Positions 17,283-26,096 of a stretch of 64,000 nt of DNA are shown here, one piece after another. The translations under genes were made by a program, and so were the position numbers. How positions within the stretch are numbered: the first letter of the stretch is position 1; every line of letters starts with the position of its first letter. Source of the stretch: Inquilinus sp. Marseille-Q2685 (GTDB lineage: Bacteria; Pseudomonadota; Alphaproteobacteria; DSM-16000; Inquilinaceae); the NCBI RefSeq assembly GCF_916619195.1, contig NZ_CAKAKL010000001.1, forward strand, positions 1,797,540 to 1,861,539, given 5' to 3'. Under the pieces are notes generated by a model, which searched no databases, was not told where the DNA came from, and was given only the letters and a program-made list of their open reading frames with translations.

Positions 17283-18221
17283 TCACCACTCGAACGGATC
17301 GGTGCTCACCCGCTTGCCCACCAGCATCGCATCGGCGACCAGCCGCAGCGGCGAGCCGTCGACATCGCTGCGGCGGGTGGCGAGCAGTTCGGCGAAATGC
17401 GCGTAGATCCGCTCGTACTCCTCGCTCGGCGCCTCGGCCGCGACCGTGCCGCCGACCGACAGGGCGGCGCCGCCCTTGAACAGGCGTGCCGAACGGCCGT
17501 CGGCCGTCTCGAGCGTCATGTGCCACTTCTCGTCGCCCTGCTCGCGCCAGTCGAAATCGGCGGTGAGGGCCGGCGCCCCGGGATCGGTGCTGCCGAAGAC
17601 GAGCTGGGCCGCGATCGGCGTCTGCCGGTTGGCCGGATAGGTCAGCTCGGCGCTGCGGACGAAGGGCACGAACGGCAGGATGCGGGTGAAGATCGACAGC
17701 GCGTTGATGCCGGGGTCGAACACGCCGAAGCCGCCCGGCGCCCACACCCAGTCCTGCCCCGGATGCCATTTCCGGACATCCTCGCGCCACTCGATCCGGA
17801 CCGAGCGCACGCCGCCCGCGGCCAGCAGGTCGCGCGCCGCCTCCACCGCCGGGTTGAAGCGCGAATGCCAGGTGGCGAACAGCACCCGGCCCCGTGCCGC
17901 GGCCGTCGCCTCGAGGTCCGCCAGCTCGGTCAGCGTCGCCGCCGGCGGCTTCTCCAGCAGCACGTCCTTGCCGGCCAGGAGCGCCTCGCGGGCCAGGGCG
18001 TGGCGCACCTCCGGCGGGGTGTTGACCGCGACGATGCCGATATCCGGCCGGGCGGCGTAGAGCTCGGCCGGGGTGCGATAGCTCGGCACCCCGCCATGGC
18101 TGAGGCCGCGGGTGCTGACCACGGCCGCCAGCTCGAAGGCGCCGCTCTTGTCGATCACCGGCAGGTGCTGGTCCTGCGTGATCTTGCCGAGGCCGATGAC
18201 GGCGATCTTGTGGGTGGCCAA
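17283..18221 (-). CDS. Gfo/Idh/MocA-family sugar 1-dehydrogenase (L-arabinose/D-galactose 1-dehydrogenase-like)
   Basis: This is a cytoplasmic NAD(P)-dependent dehydrogenase of 312 aa. The Rossmann motif VIGLGKITQDQHLP and the catalytic EKPPAATL match the family. WREDVRKWHPGQ and FGVFDPGINALSI closely resemble what I recall of Azospirillum brasilense L-arabinose 1-dehydrogenase, the first enzyme of the non-phosphorylative arabinose/galactose route. It is the last gene of the leftward CUT2 sugar operon, 15 bases after the permease, so it probably oxidises the imported sugar to its lactone. Later pathway enzymes are not in the window. Confidence 0.85.
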   Translation of the reverse strand: MATHKIAVIGLGKITQDQHLPVIDKSGAFELAAVVSTRGLSHGGVPSYRTPAELYAARPDIGIVAVNTPPEVRHALAREALLAGKDVLLEKPPAATLTELADLEATAAARGRVLFATWHSRFNPAVEAARDLLAAGGVRSVRIEWREDVRKWHPGQDWVWAPGGFGVFDPGINALSIFTRILPFVPFVRSAELTYPANRQTPIAAQLVFGSTDPGAPALTADFDWREQGDEKWHMTLETADGRSARLFKGGAALSVGGTVAAEAPSEEYERIYAHFAELLATRRSDVDGSPLRLVADAMLVGKRVSTDPFEW

Positions 18222-18236
18222 AGTTCTCTCCTCGTC

Positions 18237-19184
18237 TCAGCGCGTCTTCTCGCCGCCCGCCGCGACGATCACGGCGATGATGATCAGGCCGGTCAGCACC
18301 AGCCGCAACCCGGTTCCGGTGCCGAGCGCGTTCAGCATCGTCACCAGCAGGAACAGGAACAGCGACGCGCCCCACAGCCCGGGCAGATTGGCCCGGCCGC
18401 CGGCGACGCTGGTGCCGCCGATCACCACCACGGCGATCGAGTTCAGCAGGTAGTCCTTGCCCATGTCGAGCGAGGCGCCGCCGAAATACCCGGCCATCAG
18501 CGCCCCGGCCAGCCCGGCGAAGCCGCCGGACAGGGCGTAGGTCAGGAAGCGCGTGCGCTCGACCTTCACCCCGGCCAGATGGGCGGCGCGCGGGTTCTGC
18601 CCCACCGCCAGCACCGACCTTCCGTAGATCGTGCGCTGCAGCACCACCGCCATCACCGCGGCCAGGGCGAAGCCGGCCACCGCCATCACCGGCACGCCCA
18701 GAACCTGCGCCGTGGTGAAGGCGGCGAAACCGTCGGGCGGCGCGATGCGCAGGCCGCGGCCATAGGCGATGGCGACCGACTGGAACACCAGGCTGGAGGA
18801 CAGGGTGGCAATGATCGGCGGCATGGCGAAGCCGCGGATCAGCGCCCAGTTGGCGATGCCGACCGCGAGTCCCGTCGCCAGCGCCGCCGCCAGCCCCGGC
18901 AGGATCATGCCATCCTGTCCGGCCATGACGATCATGGCGACCGAGCCCGACAGGGCGATGTTGGACGGGATCGACAGGTCGATGTTCCCGGGCCCCATCG
19001 CGATCACGAACATCTGGCCGATGGCGACGACGACGAAGAACACGCCGAAGCTGAGCGCGGCGGTCAGCACCTGCCCCGCGCCCTCGCCCGCCGCGACGGC
19101 GACGACGGCCAGCCACAGCAGCGCCGCCCCGGCCCAGGACCACAGCCAGGGCCGGTCGGACGTCCAGGTGGAGATCCGGGTCAT
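18237..19184 (-). CDS. Sugar ABC transporter permease (RbsC/AraH family, second)
   Basis: This is an inner-membrane permease of 315 aa with eight to ten hydrophobic segments. The BPD_transp_2 family stretches VAIGQMFVIAMGPGNIDLS and SVAGGRANLPGLWGA are visible. The ATG overlaps the stop of the preceding permease gene (ATGA). It forms a heterodimeric pore with that protein for CUT2-type uptake of a monosaccharide. The adjacent dehydrogenase suggests an aldose such as arabinose, galactose or fucose. Confidence 0.92.
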   Translation of the reverse strand: MTRISTWTSDRPWLWSWAGAALLWLAVVAVAAGEGAGQVLTAALSFGVFFVVVAIGQMFVIAMGPGNIDLSIPSNIALSGSVAMIVMAGQDGMILPGLAAALATGLAVGIANWALIRGFAMPPIIATLSSSLVFQSVAIAYGRGLRIAPPDGFAAFTTAQVLGVPVMAVAGFALAAVMAVVLQRTIYGRSVLAVGQNPRAAHLAGVKVERTRFLTYALSGGFAGLAGALMAGYFGGASLDMGKDYLLNSIAVVVIGGTSVAGGRANLPGLWGASLFLFLLVTMLNALGTGTGLRLVLTGLIIIAVIVAAGGEKTR

Positions 19185-20155
19185 CGCGGCCGCCTCCGGC
19201 TGGTCAGGGCCCTGAGGGCCAGGACGATGATCAGGATCGCGCCCTGGGCGCCGATCTGCCAGTCGGGCGAGATCCGCATGAAGGTGAGCAGCGACCCGGC
19301 GAGGGTCAGCACCAGCGCCCCGGTCACAGCCCCGACCGGCGACACCCGGCCGCCGACGAAGTCGCAGCCACCGAGGATCGCGCCCGCGATCGACAGCAGC
19401 GTGTAGCGCTGGGCGATGTTGGCGTCGCCCGAGGTGGAGAGGCCCAGCAGCGACAGGCCGGAGAGCAGCCCGAACACCCCGGCCAGGGCATAGAGCCCGA
19501 CCCGGATCTTGAGCAGCGACCAGCCGGCCCGGGCGATCGCCTTCGGGTTGCCGCCGGCGCCGCGCAGCACGGAGCCCAGGGCCGAGCGCATCAGGAACAG
19601 GTGCACCAGCGCGGCCAACGCGACCGCGACCAGGATCGGCAGCGGCACGAAAGGCGGCTTCCAGCTCATCGCTGCGCGCAGCCAGGCCGGGCTGGCGCCG
19701 CCCGGCGAGGGCAGCACCAGGATGGCGAGGCCGAGCCAGACGAAGCTCATCCCCAGCGTCACCACCAGCGACGGCACGTTGCGCCAGTGGATCAGCGCGC
19801 CGGCCGCGGCATAGGCCAGGACGCCGCCGGCCAGCACGGCGATGCCGAGCAGCGGCGCGTCGACCAGCCAGGTGGCGGCGACGCAGGTGACGAAGCCGAC
19901 ATAGGCGCCGATGCCGAGGTCGAGGTCGTTGACCGTCAGCATGCACATCTGCGCCAGGGTGGCGAACATGATCGGGATCGCCAGGCCGAGCATCAGGTTC
20001 AGCCCGAGATAGCTCATCGTCCTCGGGTTGATCAGGAAGATCGGCACCAGGATCGCGACCAGCGAGAGGAAGGGCAGCAGCGCCCGCCAGGTCGAGGCGC
20101 GGGTCAGCGGCGCGGTCCAGGATTGCCGCGGGCGGGGCAAGGCGAGGTCTGTCAT
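19181..20155 (-). CDS. Sugar ABC transporter permease (RbsC/AraH family, first)
   Basis: This is an inner-membrane permease of 324 aa. It carries the family segment [40 protein letters not shown] and [18 protein letters not shown]. The ATG at 20155 overlaps the stop of the ATPase gene by four bases. Two non-identical permeases in one operon are common in CUT2 systems of Alphaproteobacteria. Confidence 0.92.
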   Translation of the reverse strand: MTDLALPRPRQSWTAPLTRASTWRALLPFLSLVAILVPIFLINPRTMSYLGLNLMLGLAIPIMFATLAQMCMLTVNDLDLGIGAYVGFVTCVAATWLVDAPLLGIAVLAGGVLAYAAAGALIHWRNVPSLVVTLGMSFVWLGLAILVLPSPGGASPAWLRAAMSWKPPFVPLPILVAVALAALVHLFLMRSALGSVLRGAGGNPKAIARAGWSLLKIRVGLYALAGVFGLLSGLSLLGLSTSGDANIAQRYTLLSIAGAILGGCDFVGGRVSPVGAVTGALVLTLAGSLLTFMRISPDWQIGAQGAILIIVLALRALTSRRRPR

Positions 20156-21633
20156 GAGGCGCGGCGCTCTTCTTCCGCGAAGGAGGCCTGGAGGACGGCG
20201 GATTCGGTCAGCTGCGACCGGCTGAGATCGGCGACGATGCGGTTGTTGCGGAACACATAGACGTGGTCGCAGTGCTCCAGCTCCTCCATCTCGGTCGTGT
20301 ACCAGAGGAAGCTGCGGCCCTGCTGCGCCTGCGCCCGGATCAGGCCGTAGACCTCGTGCTTGGTGCCGACATCGACGCCGCGCATCGGATCGTCCATCAG
20401 CACCGTGTCGGCGTCGCAGCCCAGCGCCCGGGCGAACAGCGCCTTCTGCTGGTTGCCGCCGGACAGAGTCAGGATCCCGCCGGACAGGTCCGGGGCGCGG
20501 ATGCCGATCCGCTCCTTCCACTCCCGCCCCAGCGCCGCCTCGGCGGCGGGGGAGATCAGGCCGCCGCGGCGCAGCGCCGCCAGCGAGCGGATGGTGATGT
20601 TGCGCTCGATCGACCACAGCGGGAACACGCCCTCGGTCTGGCGGTCGCCGGCGACGAAGGCGACGCGGCCCCGCACCTCCGCCCCGCCGCGGCGCAGGCC
20701 GAAGCGCGAGCCGCCGGCAGCGTCGTAGACCCGCTGCAGCAACCGGCTCTGGCCGTGCCCGGCCAGACCGGCGAGGCCGATGATCTCGCCCTCGCGGGCC
20801 ACCAGCTCCAGCCCCGCCCCCGGACCCGCCGGTACCCGCACCCGCACCGGCGCCGACCGGTCCGCCTCCGCCCGGACCTCGGCGGCGGCGGAGGCGGCAT
20901 GGCCCATGGCGGCGACCAGGCCGGGCTTGTCGATCTCGCCGGATTTCCAGGCGCCGACCACGCGGCCGTCGCGCATCACCACGATCCGGCCGGCGGTGGA
21001 CAGCAGCTCGCCCAGGATGTGGGTGATCAGGATCACCGACAGGCCTTCGGCCACCCGCCGGCGCACATAGTCCAGCAGCTGCCCGGCCGCGACGGCGTCG
21101 AGCGAGGAGGTCGGCTCGTCCAGGATGACCAGGTGCAGCGGTGCATCCGTCACGCTGAAGGCGCGGGCGATCTCGACCATCTGGCGCCGGCCGATCGACA
21201 GGTCCGCCACCTCGGCCTCCGGCGCGATGCCGTGGCCGGGAAAGATACGGTCGAGCGTGCCGATGATCAGGTCGCCGGCGCGGCGGCGCCAGCCCGGGCC
21301 GGTCAGGCCGGGATGGGTGATCCGCGCATTCTCCGCCACCGTCAGGTTGGGGCAGAGCGACAGCTCCTGGAACACGCAGCGGATGCCCAGCGCCTGGGCC
21401 GGGCCGATGGCGTAGCGGCCGGTGCGGTCCTCGCCCAGCACGGTCAGCCGCCCCTCGTCCGGCGTCAGGGTGCCGGCCAGGACGTTCATCAGCGTCGACT
21501 TGCCGGCGCCGTTGTGCCCGGCCAGGCCGAGGCATTCGCCGGGCGCCACGGCGAGGTCGACCCCGCCCAGCGCCCGCACCGCCCCGAAGCTCTTGGCCAC
21601 CCCGGCGAAGTCGACGATCGGTGTGGAATTCAT
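20152..21633 (-). CDS. Sugar ABC transporter ATP-binding protein (duplicated CUT2-type ATPase)
   Basis: This is a cytoplasmic ATPase of 493 aa with two fused ABC domains. The first has intact Walker A GHNGAGKS (about residues 38-45), [14 protein letters not shown] and Walker [13 protein letters not shown]. In the second, Walker A is degenerate ([11 protein letters not shown]) while [15 protein letters not shown] and [11 protein letters not shown] remain, exactly as in RbsA/MglA/AraG. The ATG at 21633 overlaps the DUF559 stop (ATGA), so this ATPase is translationally coupled to that unusual gene rather than to the binding protein. Confidence 0.94.
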   Translation of the reverse strand: MNSTPIVDFAGVAKSFGAVRALGGVDLAVAPGECLGLAGHNGAGKSTLMNVLAGTLTPDEGRLTVLGEDRTGRYAIGPAQALGIRCVFQELSLCPNLTVAENARITHPGLTGPGWRRRAGDLIIGTLDRIFPGHGIAPEAEVADLSIGRRQMVEIARAFSVTDAPLHLVILDEPTSSLDAVAAGQLLDYVRRRVAEGLSVILITHILGELLSTAGRIVVMRDGRVVGAWKSGEIDKPGLVAAMGHAASAAAEVRAEADRSAPVRVRVPAGPGAGLELVAREGEIIGLAGLAGHGQSRLLQRVYDAAGGSRFGLRRGGAEVRGRVAFVAGDRQTEGVFPLWSIERNITIRSLAALRRGGLISPAAEAALGREWKERIGIRAPDLSGGILTLSGGNQQKALFARALGCDADTVLMDDPMRGVDVGTKHEVYGLIRAQAQQGRSFLWYTTEMEELEHCDHVYVFRNNRIVADLSRSQLTESAVLQASFAEEERRAS

Positions 21634-22070
21634 GTCCGGATGCTCAGCTTTCCCTCTCCTTGGGGAGAGGGAGGGGCCCGCCGCGTTGGCGGCGGGAGGG
21701 TGAGGGTGGCTCGGTGCCGCAATTCGTGCGCAATCATCTCGGCCACTGCTTCGGTTTCCCGGAGAACTTGATGGTTCCAGAAGCGCAGCACGGTCACGCC
21801 CTGCGCGTTCAGATAGGCCGTGCGGTCGCGGTCCCGCTCCTCGGTGTGCTGGCTGCCATCGACCTCGACGGCCAGCCGGGCCTTCTCGCAATAGAAGTCG
21901 AGAACATAGGGGCCGAAGGGATGCTGGCGGCGGAACTTCGCCCCCTCGATCCCCCGCCGGGAAAGCACGAACCACAGCTTCCGCTCCGCATCGGTTCCGT
22001 TCTGCCGCAGGCGCCGTGCCCGGCCGACCGAACGGCTCTCCAACTTCCGGTCGCCCGCCGTCCCCCTCAC
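21630..22070 (-). CDS. DUF559 / very-short-patch-repair-like endonuclease domain protein inside the sugar operon
   Basis: This protein of about 146 aa has the full DUF559 core: [41 protein letters not shown] and [12 protein letters not shown]. The D-x(n)-E-V-D pattern is that of restriction-like/Vsr nuclease folds. The start is uncertain: GTG 22070 keeps the conserved core, while an ATG at 22160 would only add translation of the repeat at 22062-22139. The last 25 or so residues are read from the repeat at 21652-21706. The stop overlaps the ATPase ATG. It has no obvious part in sugar uptake and looks like an insertion that kept the operon continuous. Confidence 0.8.
   Translation of the reverse strand: MRGTAGDRKLESRSVGRARRLRQNGTDAERKLWFVLSRRGIEGAKFRRQHPFGPYVLDFYCEKARLAVEVDGSQHTEERDRDRTAYLNAQGVTVLRFWNHQVLRETEAVAEMIAHELRHRATLTLPPPTRRAPPSPQGEGKLSIRT
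21652..21706 (-). repeat. Two-hairpin GC-rich repeat, family B copy 1 (inverted relative to copy 2)
   Basis: On the plus strand CCCTCTCC-TTGG-GGAGAGGG is followed by a second stem CCCGCCGC-GTTG-GCGGCGGG and GAGGG-type tracts. It overlaps the 3' end of the DUF559 gene. Copy 2 at 22062-22139 has the same layout in the opposite orientation with a different, still self-complementary second stem. Confidence 0.8.
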
Positions 22071-22139
22071 CCTCCCATTCGCCAACGCGAATGGGCCCCT
22101 CCCTCTCCCCGAGGAGAGGGAGTTAGCGCAGGGTGGGGG
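22062..22139 (+). repeat. Two-hairpin GC-rich repeat, family B copy 2
   Basis: Read on the minus strand it has CCCTCTCC-TCGG-GGAGAGGG, then CCCATTCGC-GTTG-GCGAATGGG. The first stem and the GTTG loop match copy 1; the second stem differs by paired changes. It lies between the binding-protein gene and DUF559, framing the latter. Confidence 0.8.
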
Positions 22140-22180
22140 CAGCCGGCGACCGGGCCACATGGGCCTTGGCTCTCGCCTGC

Positions 22181-23245
22181 TCAGCCCTCCGTCGGCGTCG
22201 CCGGCAGCTCCTTGCCCGCGGCGATGGCGTCGATCAGCTTCACCGTCCAATCCTGCGGGTAGGTGGCGTTGGTGACACCGCCCTCCGGCGTGTGCGCCAG
22301 CCAGTAGTCGAGCTTCGCCTGCTCCACCACCACGGTCGGCAGGCGCAGGTCCTTCGGCACGTCCTTGCCGGCCAGGATCTGCTGCGCCACCCAGAAGGCG
22401 ACCTGGGCCGAGCCGGGGGCGATCGACAGGCTCATCGTCTCATAGCCGCTCGCCGTCTGCTCCTTCCACCACTTCAGCTCCTCGTAGCGGTTGCCCATGA
22501 TGATCAGGGGCACCTTGCGCCCGGCGGCCTGGAAGGCCTGGGCCGCGCCGTAGCCGTCGCCGCCCTGGGTCACCACCGCGTCGATCTCCGGCAGGGTCGG
22601 CAGGATGCCCGCGACCTCGCGCTGCGCCACGGTCTGGGTCCAGTCGCCATGCACCGAGCCGGCGATGGAGAAGCCGGAATGGGCCTTCACCCCTTCCTCG
22701 ATGCCCTTGTGGATCTCGTCGTCGACGAAGACGCCGGCCAGGCCGCGGATCTCCAGCAGCTTGCCGCCCTTCATCCGGGTGGCGAGGTAGTCCATCTGGG
22801 CGCGGCCCATGCCCTCGAAGTCGATGGCGATGCGCCAGGCGCAAGGCTCGGTGACGATGCCGTCGAAGGAGACGACGACGATGCCGGCGTCGCAGGCCTC
22901 CTTCACCGCGCCGTTGACCGCGGTCGGCGAGGCCGCGTCGATCACGATCGCGTCGTAGCCCTGCAGGATCATGTTCTGGATCTGCGCCGCCTGGTCGGTC
23001 GGCGAGTTGTCGGCGGTGGTGAAGGCCGGGGCCTCGGCCACCAGCTTCTTCTCGACCGCGGTCTTGGCCACCTCGTCCCAGCTCTTCAGCATCGCCTGGC
23101 GCCAGGAATTGCCGGCGTAGTTGTTGCTGAGCGCGATCTTCTTGCCCGAGGTGTCGCCGGTGGCGACGCCGTCCGCCGCATGGGCCGGAACCGCGGCGAC
23201 GCCGCACAGGAGCGCCGCCAGCGCCCAGCTTCTCACACCACGCAT
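22181..23245 (-). CDS. Periplasmic sugar-binding protein (LacI-fold, CUT2 system)
   Basis: This is a periplasmic binding protein of 354 aa. The signal peptide ends near residue 23 (VPAHA). The chain shows the Peripla_BP_4 order KIALSNNYAGNSWRQ, AAQIQNMILQGYDAIVIDAASP and AVVTQGGDGYGAAQAF. It is the first gene of the leftward sugar operon and captures the ligand for the two permeases. The 22181-22160 gap to the next gene contains the start of family B repeat copy 2, which may set different levels of binding protein and transporter core. Exact ligand unknown. Confidence 0.93.
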   Translation of the reverse strand: MRGVRSWALAALLCGVAAVPAHAADGVATGDTSGKKIALSNNYAGNSWRQAMLKSWDEVAKTAVEKKLVAEAPAFTTADNSPTDQAAQIQNMILQGYDAIVIDAASPTAVNGAVKEACDAGIVVVSFDGIVTEPCAWRIAIDFEGMGRAQMDYLATRMKGGKLLEIRGLAGVFVDDEIHKGIEEGVKAHSGFSIAGSVHGDWTQTVAQREVAGILPTLPEIDAVVTQGGDGYGAAQAFQAAGRKVPLIIMGNRYEELKWWKEQTASGYETMSLSIAPGSAQVAFWVAQQILAGKDVPKDLRLPTVVVEQAKLDYWLAHTPEGGVTNATYPQDWTVKLIDAIAAGKELPATPTEG

Positions 23246-23325
23246 GGAACCGATCCTCCCGCAATATTCTGTCCGGACTCCTGTCCGGCGGCGGCACTAT
23301 GAGATTGATCAGACAAATTGACAAG

Positions 23326-23437
23326 TGTTCGACCGATAGAACAAATGTGCAACCTTGGTCGCGCGGAACCGTCTGATCGGCCGGAGCAAAATTTCCACCT
23401 TCGAATAATTTTCATATTCCGAAAAAACAATTCGGAA
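23326..23437. promoter_or_regulatory. Two dyads in the sugar-operon / LPMO divergent region
   Basis: TGTTC-N8-GAACA at 23326-23343 is a perfect 5-bp-arm dyad close to the sugar-operon side. TTCCGAA-N7-TTCGGAA at 23417-23437 is a perfect 7-bp-arm dyad nearer the LPMO gene. Either could be an operator; no regulator gene is adjacent, so the binding protein is unknown. Confidence 0.45.
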
Positions 23438-23539
23438 CCCGTTCCTCCGTGACGCCTTTCCGGCGCGGCGGGGGTGCGGATCCCGTTCCCACGGCGATTT
23501 CGGCCCTCGCCTTGCATTGCAAATGGGGGAGACGATCGA

Positions 23540-24673
23540 GTGAGAATTCTGTCCATCGCGGCGCTCGCCGCTTCCGGCATCGCGGCCTCGGCGACGGCCT
23601 GGGCCCATGGCACGCTGGAGATGCCGATCAGCCGGGTCTATGCCTGCTACCAGGAAGGGCCGGAGAGTCCGAAATCCGAGGCCTGCAAGGCCGCGAAGAC
23701 GATGGCCGGCCCGCAGGCCTTCTACGACTGGAACGGGGTGCGTCAGGGTGACGCCGGCGGCAATCACCAGGCGGTGGTGCCGGACGGCCAGCTCTGCTCC
23801 GGCGGCGGGGCGGAGTTCCGCGGCCTCGATCTGGCCCGTCCCGACTGGACCGCGTCGTCGATCGTGCCGACGGCGGCGGGCGACTACACCTTCGTCTGGA
23901 AGGCGACGGCCGCGCACGCGACCAGCTATTTCAAGTACTTCATCACCAAGTCCGGCTGGAACCCGAACGCGCCGCTGAAGTGGAGCGACCTGGAAGAGTT
24001 CGCCACCGTGCCGGGCTCCGCCGCGCAGAAGGTCGGCGACCAGTACCGGATGACGGTGAAGCTGCCCCAGGGCAGGAAGGGCGGCCACGTCATCTACGGC
24101 ATCTGGCAGCGCGCCGACAGCCGCGAGGCGTTCTACGCCTGCTCCGACGTCAGGTTCCCGGGCGACGGCACGCCGGTGCCGACCACGGGCTGGGAGGACC
24201 AGGGGCCGCTGATCGCCAACAGCGACCTGGCGGCCGGCAGCACGGTGACGCTGCGCGTCTTCGATCCGAACGGGCGCGACGCCGGCAAGCATTCGGTGAC
24301 GCTGACCGCCGCGACCGGCAAGGCGGCGATGTGGCCGTACACCCTGGCGCAGAAGGTCAATGCGGAATCGCAGATCTTCCGGATCGGCCTGCTGCAGTCG
24401 GGATCGGGGAGCGCCAGCATCGCGCCGGCCCAGTCCGCCACCGCCAACCGCGTCTATCTGAGCAAGTCCTACGTCGGCTACACCTACGAGGTCGACAAGC
24501 AGGCGCCGTCCGGGGGCGGCGGCACCGGCAGCTGGGTCGAAGGCGGGACCTACGCGGTCGGCCAGATCGTGACCTATCAGGGCCGGAGCTACCGGTGCCT
24601 GCAGGCGCACACCGCCTGGGTCGGCGCCGGCTGGACCCCGGCCACCAGCCCGACGCTCTGGCAGGCCGTCTGA
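23540..24673 (+). CDS. Lytic polysaccharide monooxygenase (AA10) with C-terminal chitin-binding module
   Basis: This is a secreted copper enzyme of 377 aa. GTG 23540 is the start: GGGGGAG lies eight bases upstream and the product then opens with a signal peptide ending AWA, leaving His23 as the mature N-terminus, the histidine brace required for copper. The second brace histidine is about residue 126 in AAHATSYFKYFITKSGWNP, a chitin-type AA10 pattern. A GGGGTGS linker leads to a CBM5/12-type module near residues 335-377 (WVEGGTYAVGQIVTYQGRSY...LWQAV). Expected role: oxidative cleavage of chitin or cellulose. Confidence 0.93.
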   Translation: MRILSIAALAASGIAASATAWAHGTLEMPISRVYACYQEGPESPKSEACKAAKTMAGPQAFYDWNGVRQGDAGGNHQAVVPDGQLCSGGGAEFRGLDLARPDWTASSIVPTAAGDYTFVWKATAAHATSYFKYFITKSGWNPNAPLKWSDLEEFATVPGSAAQKVGDQYRMTVKLPQGRKGGHVIYGIWQRADSREAFYACSDVRFPGDGTPVPTTGWEDQGPLIANSDLAAGSTVTLRVFDPNGRDAGKHSVTLTAATGKAAMWPYTLAQKVNAESQIFRIGLLQSGSGSASIAPAQSATANRVYLSKSYVGYTYEVDKQAPSGGGGTGSWVEGGTYAVGQIVTYQGRSYRCLQAHTAWVGAGWTPATSPTLWQAV

Positions 24674-24720
24674 TGCCGGCGAGCTCGTGATCAGACTCTT
24701 CCCTCTCCCAGGAAAGAACC

Positions 24721-24804
24721 GTCATTGCGAGGAGGCGGAGCCGACGAAGCAATCCAGGGGCCGGTGCGAGCTGCCCTGGATTGTTTCGCTGCGCTCGCAA
24801 TGAC
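24721..24804. repeat. REP-like palindromic intergenic repeat, family A copy 2
   Basis: This 84-bp palindrome begins GTCATTGCGAGG and ends GCTCGCAATGAC, with AGCAATCCAGGG pairing with CCCTGGATTGTTT. It is the most symmetrical of the three copies and lies downstream of the LPMO gene. Confidence 0.85.
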
Positions 24805-24848
24805 GACCCTTTCACGGGCTCGCTGGTATAAGGGATCCTGCCCGAGGA

Positions 24849-24882
24849 GGAGAGAGGCGTCGGCGCCTCTCTCCTTCTTGTT
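24849..24882 (+). terminator. Strong hairpin with T-rich tail
   Basis: GGAGAGAGGCG (24849-24859) pairs perfectly with CGCCTCTCTCC (24864-24874) around TCGG, followed by TTCTTGTT. It is the nearest intrinsic terminator for the LPMO transcript, about 175 bases past its stop. Confidence 0.6.
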
Positions 24883-25200
24883 CCGTCCCGCGGTCCGAGC
24901 CTGGCTGTGCGATATCCCCGCCCGCCTGGACACGGAGGACCGGGTTCGACCCAGTGCCGACGTTCGGAACGTCCGCTGGCGGCAACCTGACCCGCACCTC
25001 ACGGCCGAGCGTGGCCGAAAGAGGAACGGCTGGTTGGAGTCAGTCAACTCGCGAAGCGGTCGATCGAAGCGGCTTGTTCCGAACGGGATCATCCAGTGGG
25101 TCCGTTGCGATGCGCCGGGTTCCCGAGCCGGGCAATCTCACGTCGGAAACCGGTACAGTCGAACAAGCCGCCGGTAGAGCCGTCGGGCAGACATTATGCG
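24883..25200. other. Gene-free stretch between LPMO region and hydrolase gene
   Basis: No protein gene is supported on either strand. Short frames here have no family features. Several short dyads occur (for example CGTTCGGAACG at 24960-24970 and a GGGTTCGACCC at 24942-24952), giving it the look of structured or degenerate RNA-gene sequence, but no full cloverleaf could be drawn. Confidence 0.4.
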
Positions 25201-26085
25201 TCAGCCTGTCCACCCACGCACAGTCAGGATAGCATCGGCAAAGTCATGGGGCGCCTCCCACGGCAGATTGTGGCCGCAGTCGACGGCGCGATGCTCATGG
25301 CGAGCGGAGAACATCGACGCATGGTGCGCCGTGCCGCCGGGTTTCAGGGGATCCCGCAGACCGTCCAACGTCAGCGTGGGAACGCCGATTGTGGGCTTCT
25401 TGGCTAGACGTGCCTCGAACGAGGCCAGAGCCGGGTCGCCGGCCGCCGTCCCGAAACAGAAGCGGTACGCGTGGATTACCACGTCGACGAAATCCGGGTT
25501 GTCGAAGGAAGTGGCTGTTCTCTCGAACGTGGATTCCTCGAACGTCCAGCCCGGCGACCATCGCTCCCAAAGCGCGCGGCACAACTCGCGGCGGTGAAGT
25601 GTCAGGCACTCGCGTCCACGCTCGAGCTGGAAGAGGTTCTGATACCAGATCTCCCGTTCCATCGCCGGGGCAAAGGCGTGCCCAAGCCGTTCGACGTCGA
25701 CGATGTCGTAGCCGGCATAGGAGACGAGACCGGTCACGCGCTCCGGCCAGAGGGCGGAGGCGACGCAGGACGCAACGCCGCCCCAATCGTAGCCGGCCAG
25801 GATGGCGCGCTCGATGCCCAGGGCATCGAGCAGGTCGATAAGGTCGTGGCCGAGTGCGGCCTGTTGCCCGCTGCGCATGGTCTTCGAGGACAAGAACCGT
25901 GTGGGCCCGAAGCCGCGCAGGTAAGGCACGATCACGCGAGCTCCCGCCCGTGCCAAGGGCGAAACGACCTCGTCGAAGGCATGAATGTCGTAGGGGAAGC
26001 CGTGTGTCAGGACCACCGGCCACCCCGCTTCCGCGCCTTCATGGAGGAAGCCGATCTCCAAAGTCCCGGTGCGGGCTGTCCTCAC
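25201..26085 (-). CDS. Alpha/beta hydrolase with Asp nucleophile (epoxide hydrolase/dehalogenase-like)
   Basis: This is a soluble hydrolase of 294 aa. HGFPYD forms the oxyanion-hole motif, AGYDWGG holds the predicted Asp nucleophile, and CGHNLPWEAP near the C-terminus the catalytic His. Asp rather than Ser at the elbow points to epoxide hydrolase or haloalkane dehalogenase chemistry. GTG 26085 is chosen because TAGGAG lies eight bases upstream, overlapping the stop of the SnoaL gene. It is the last gene of a three-gene leftward set, and resembles the Tat-exported hydrolase at 44698-45732. Confidence 0.88.
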   Translation of the reverse strand: MRTARTGTLEIGFLHEGAEAGWPVVLTHGFPYDIHAFDEVVSPLARAGARVIVPYLRGFGPTRFLSSKTMRSGQQAALGHDLIDLLDALGIERAILAGYDWGGVASCVASALWPERVTGLVSYAGYDIVDVERLGHAFAPAMEREIWYQNLFQLERGRECLTLHRRELCRALWERWSPGWTFEESTFERTATSFDNPDFVDVVIHAYRFCFGTAAGDPALASFEARLAKKPTIGVPTLTLDGLRDPLKPGGTAHHASMFSARHEHRAVDCGHNLPWEAPHDFADAILTVRGWTG

Positions 26086-26096
26086 GCTCGACACTC

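Noticed and set aside
22071..22160. Thirty-residue N-terminal extension of the DUF559 protein from an ATG at 22160
   Set aside because: The extension is simply translation of the GC-rich hairpin repeat and has no similarity to the DUF559 core; a GTG at 22070 is a more sober choice, though unproven.
24883..25000. Possible tRNA gene on the minus strand
   Set aside because: A T-arm-like sequence and a short anticodon-like stem-loop are present, but the T-loop is short, no acceptor stem pairs, and no D-arm can be placed.
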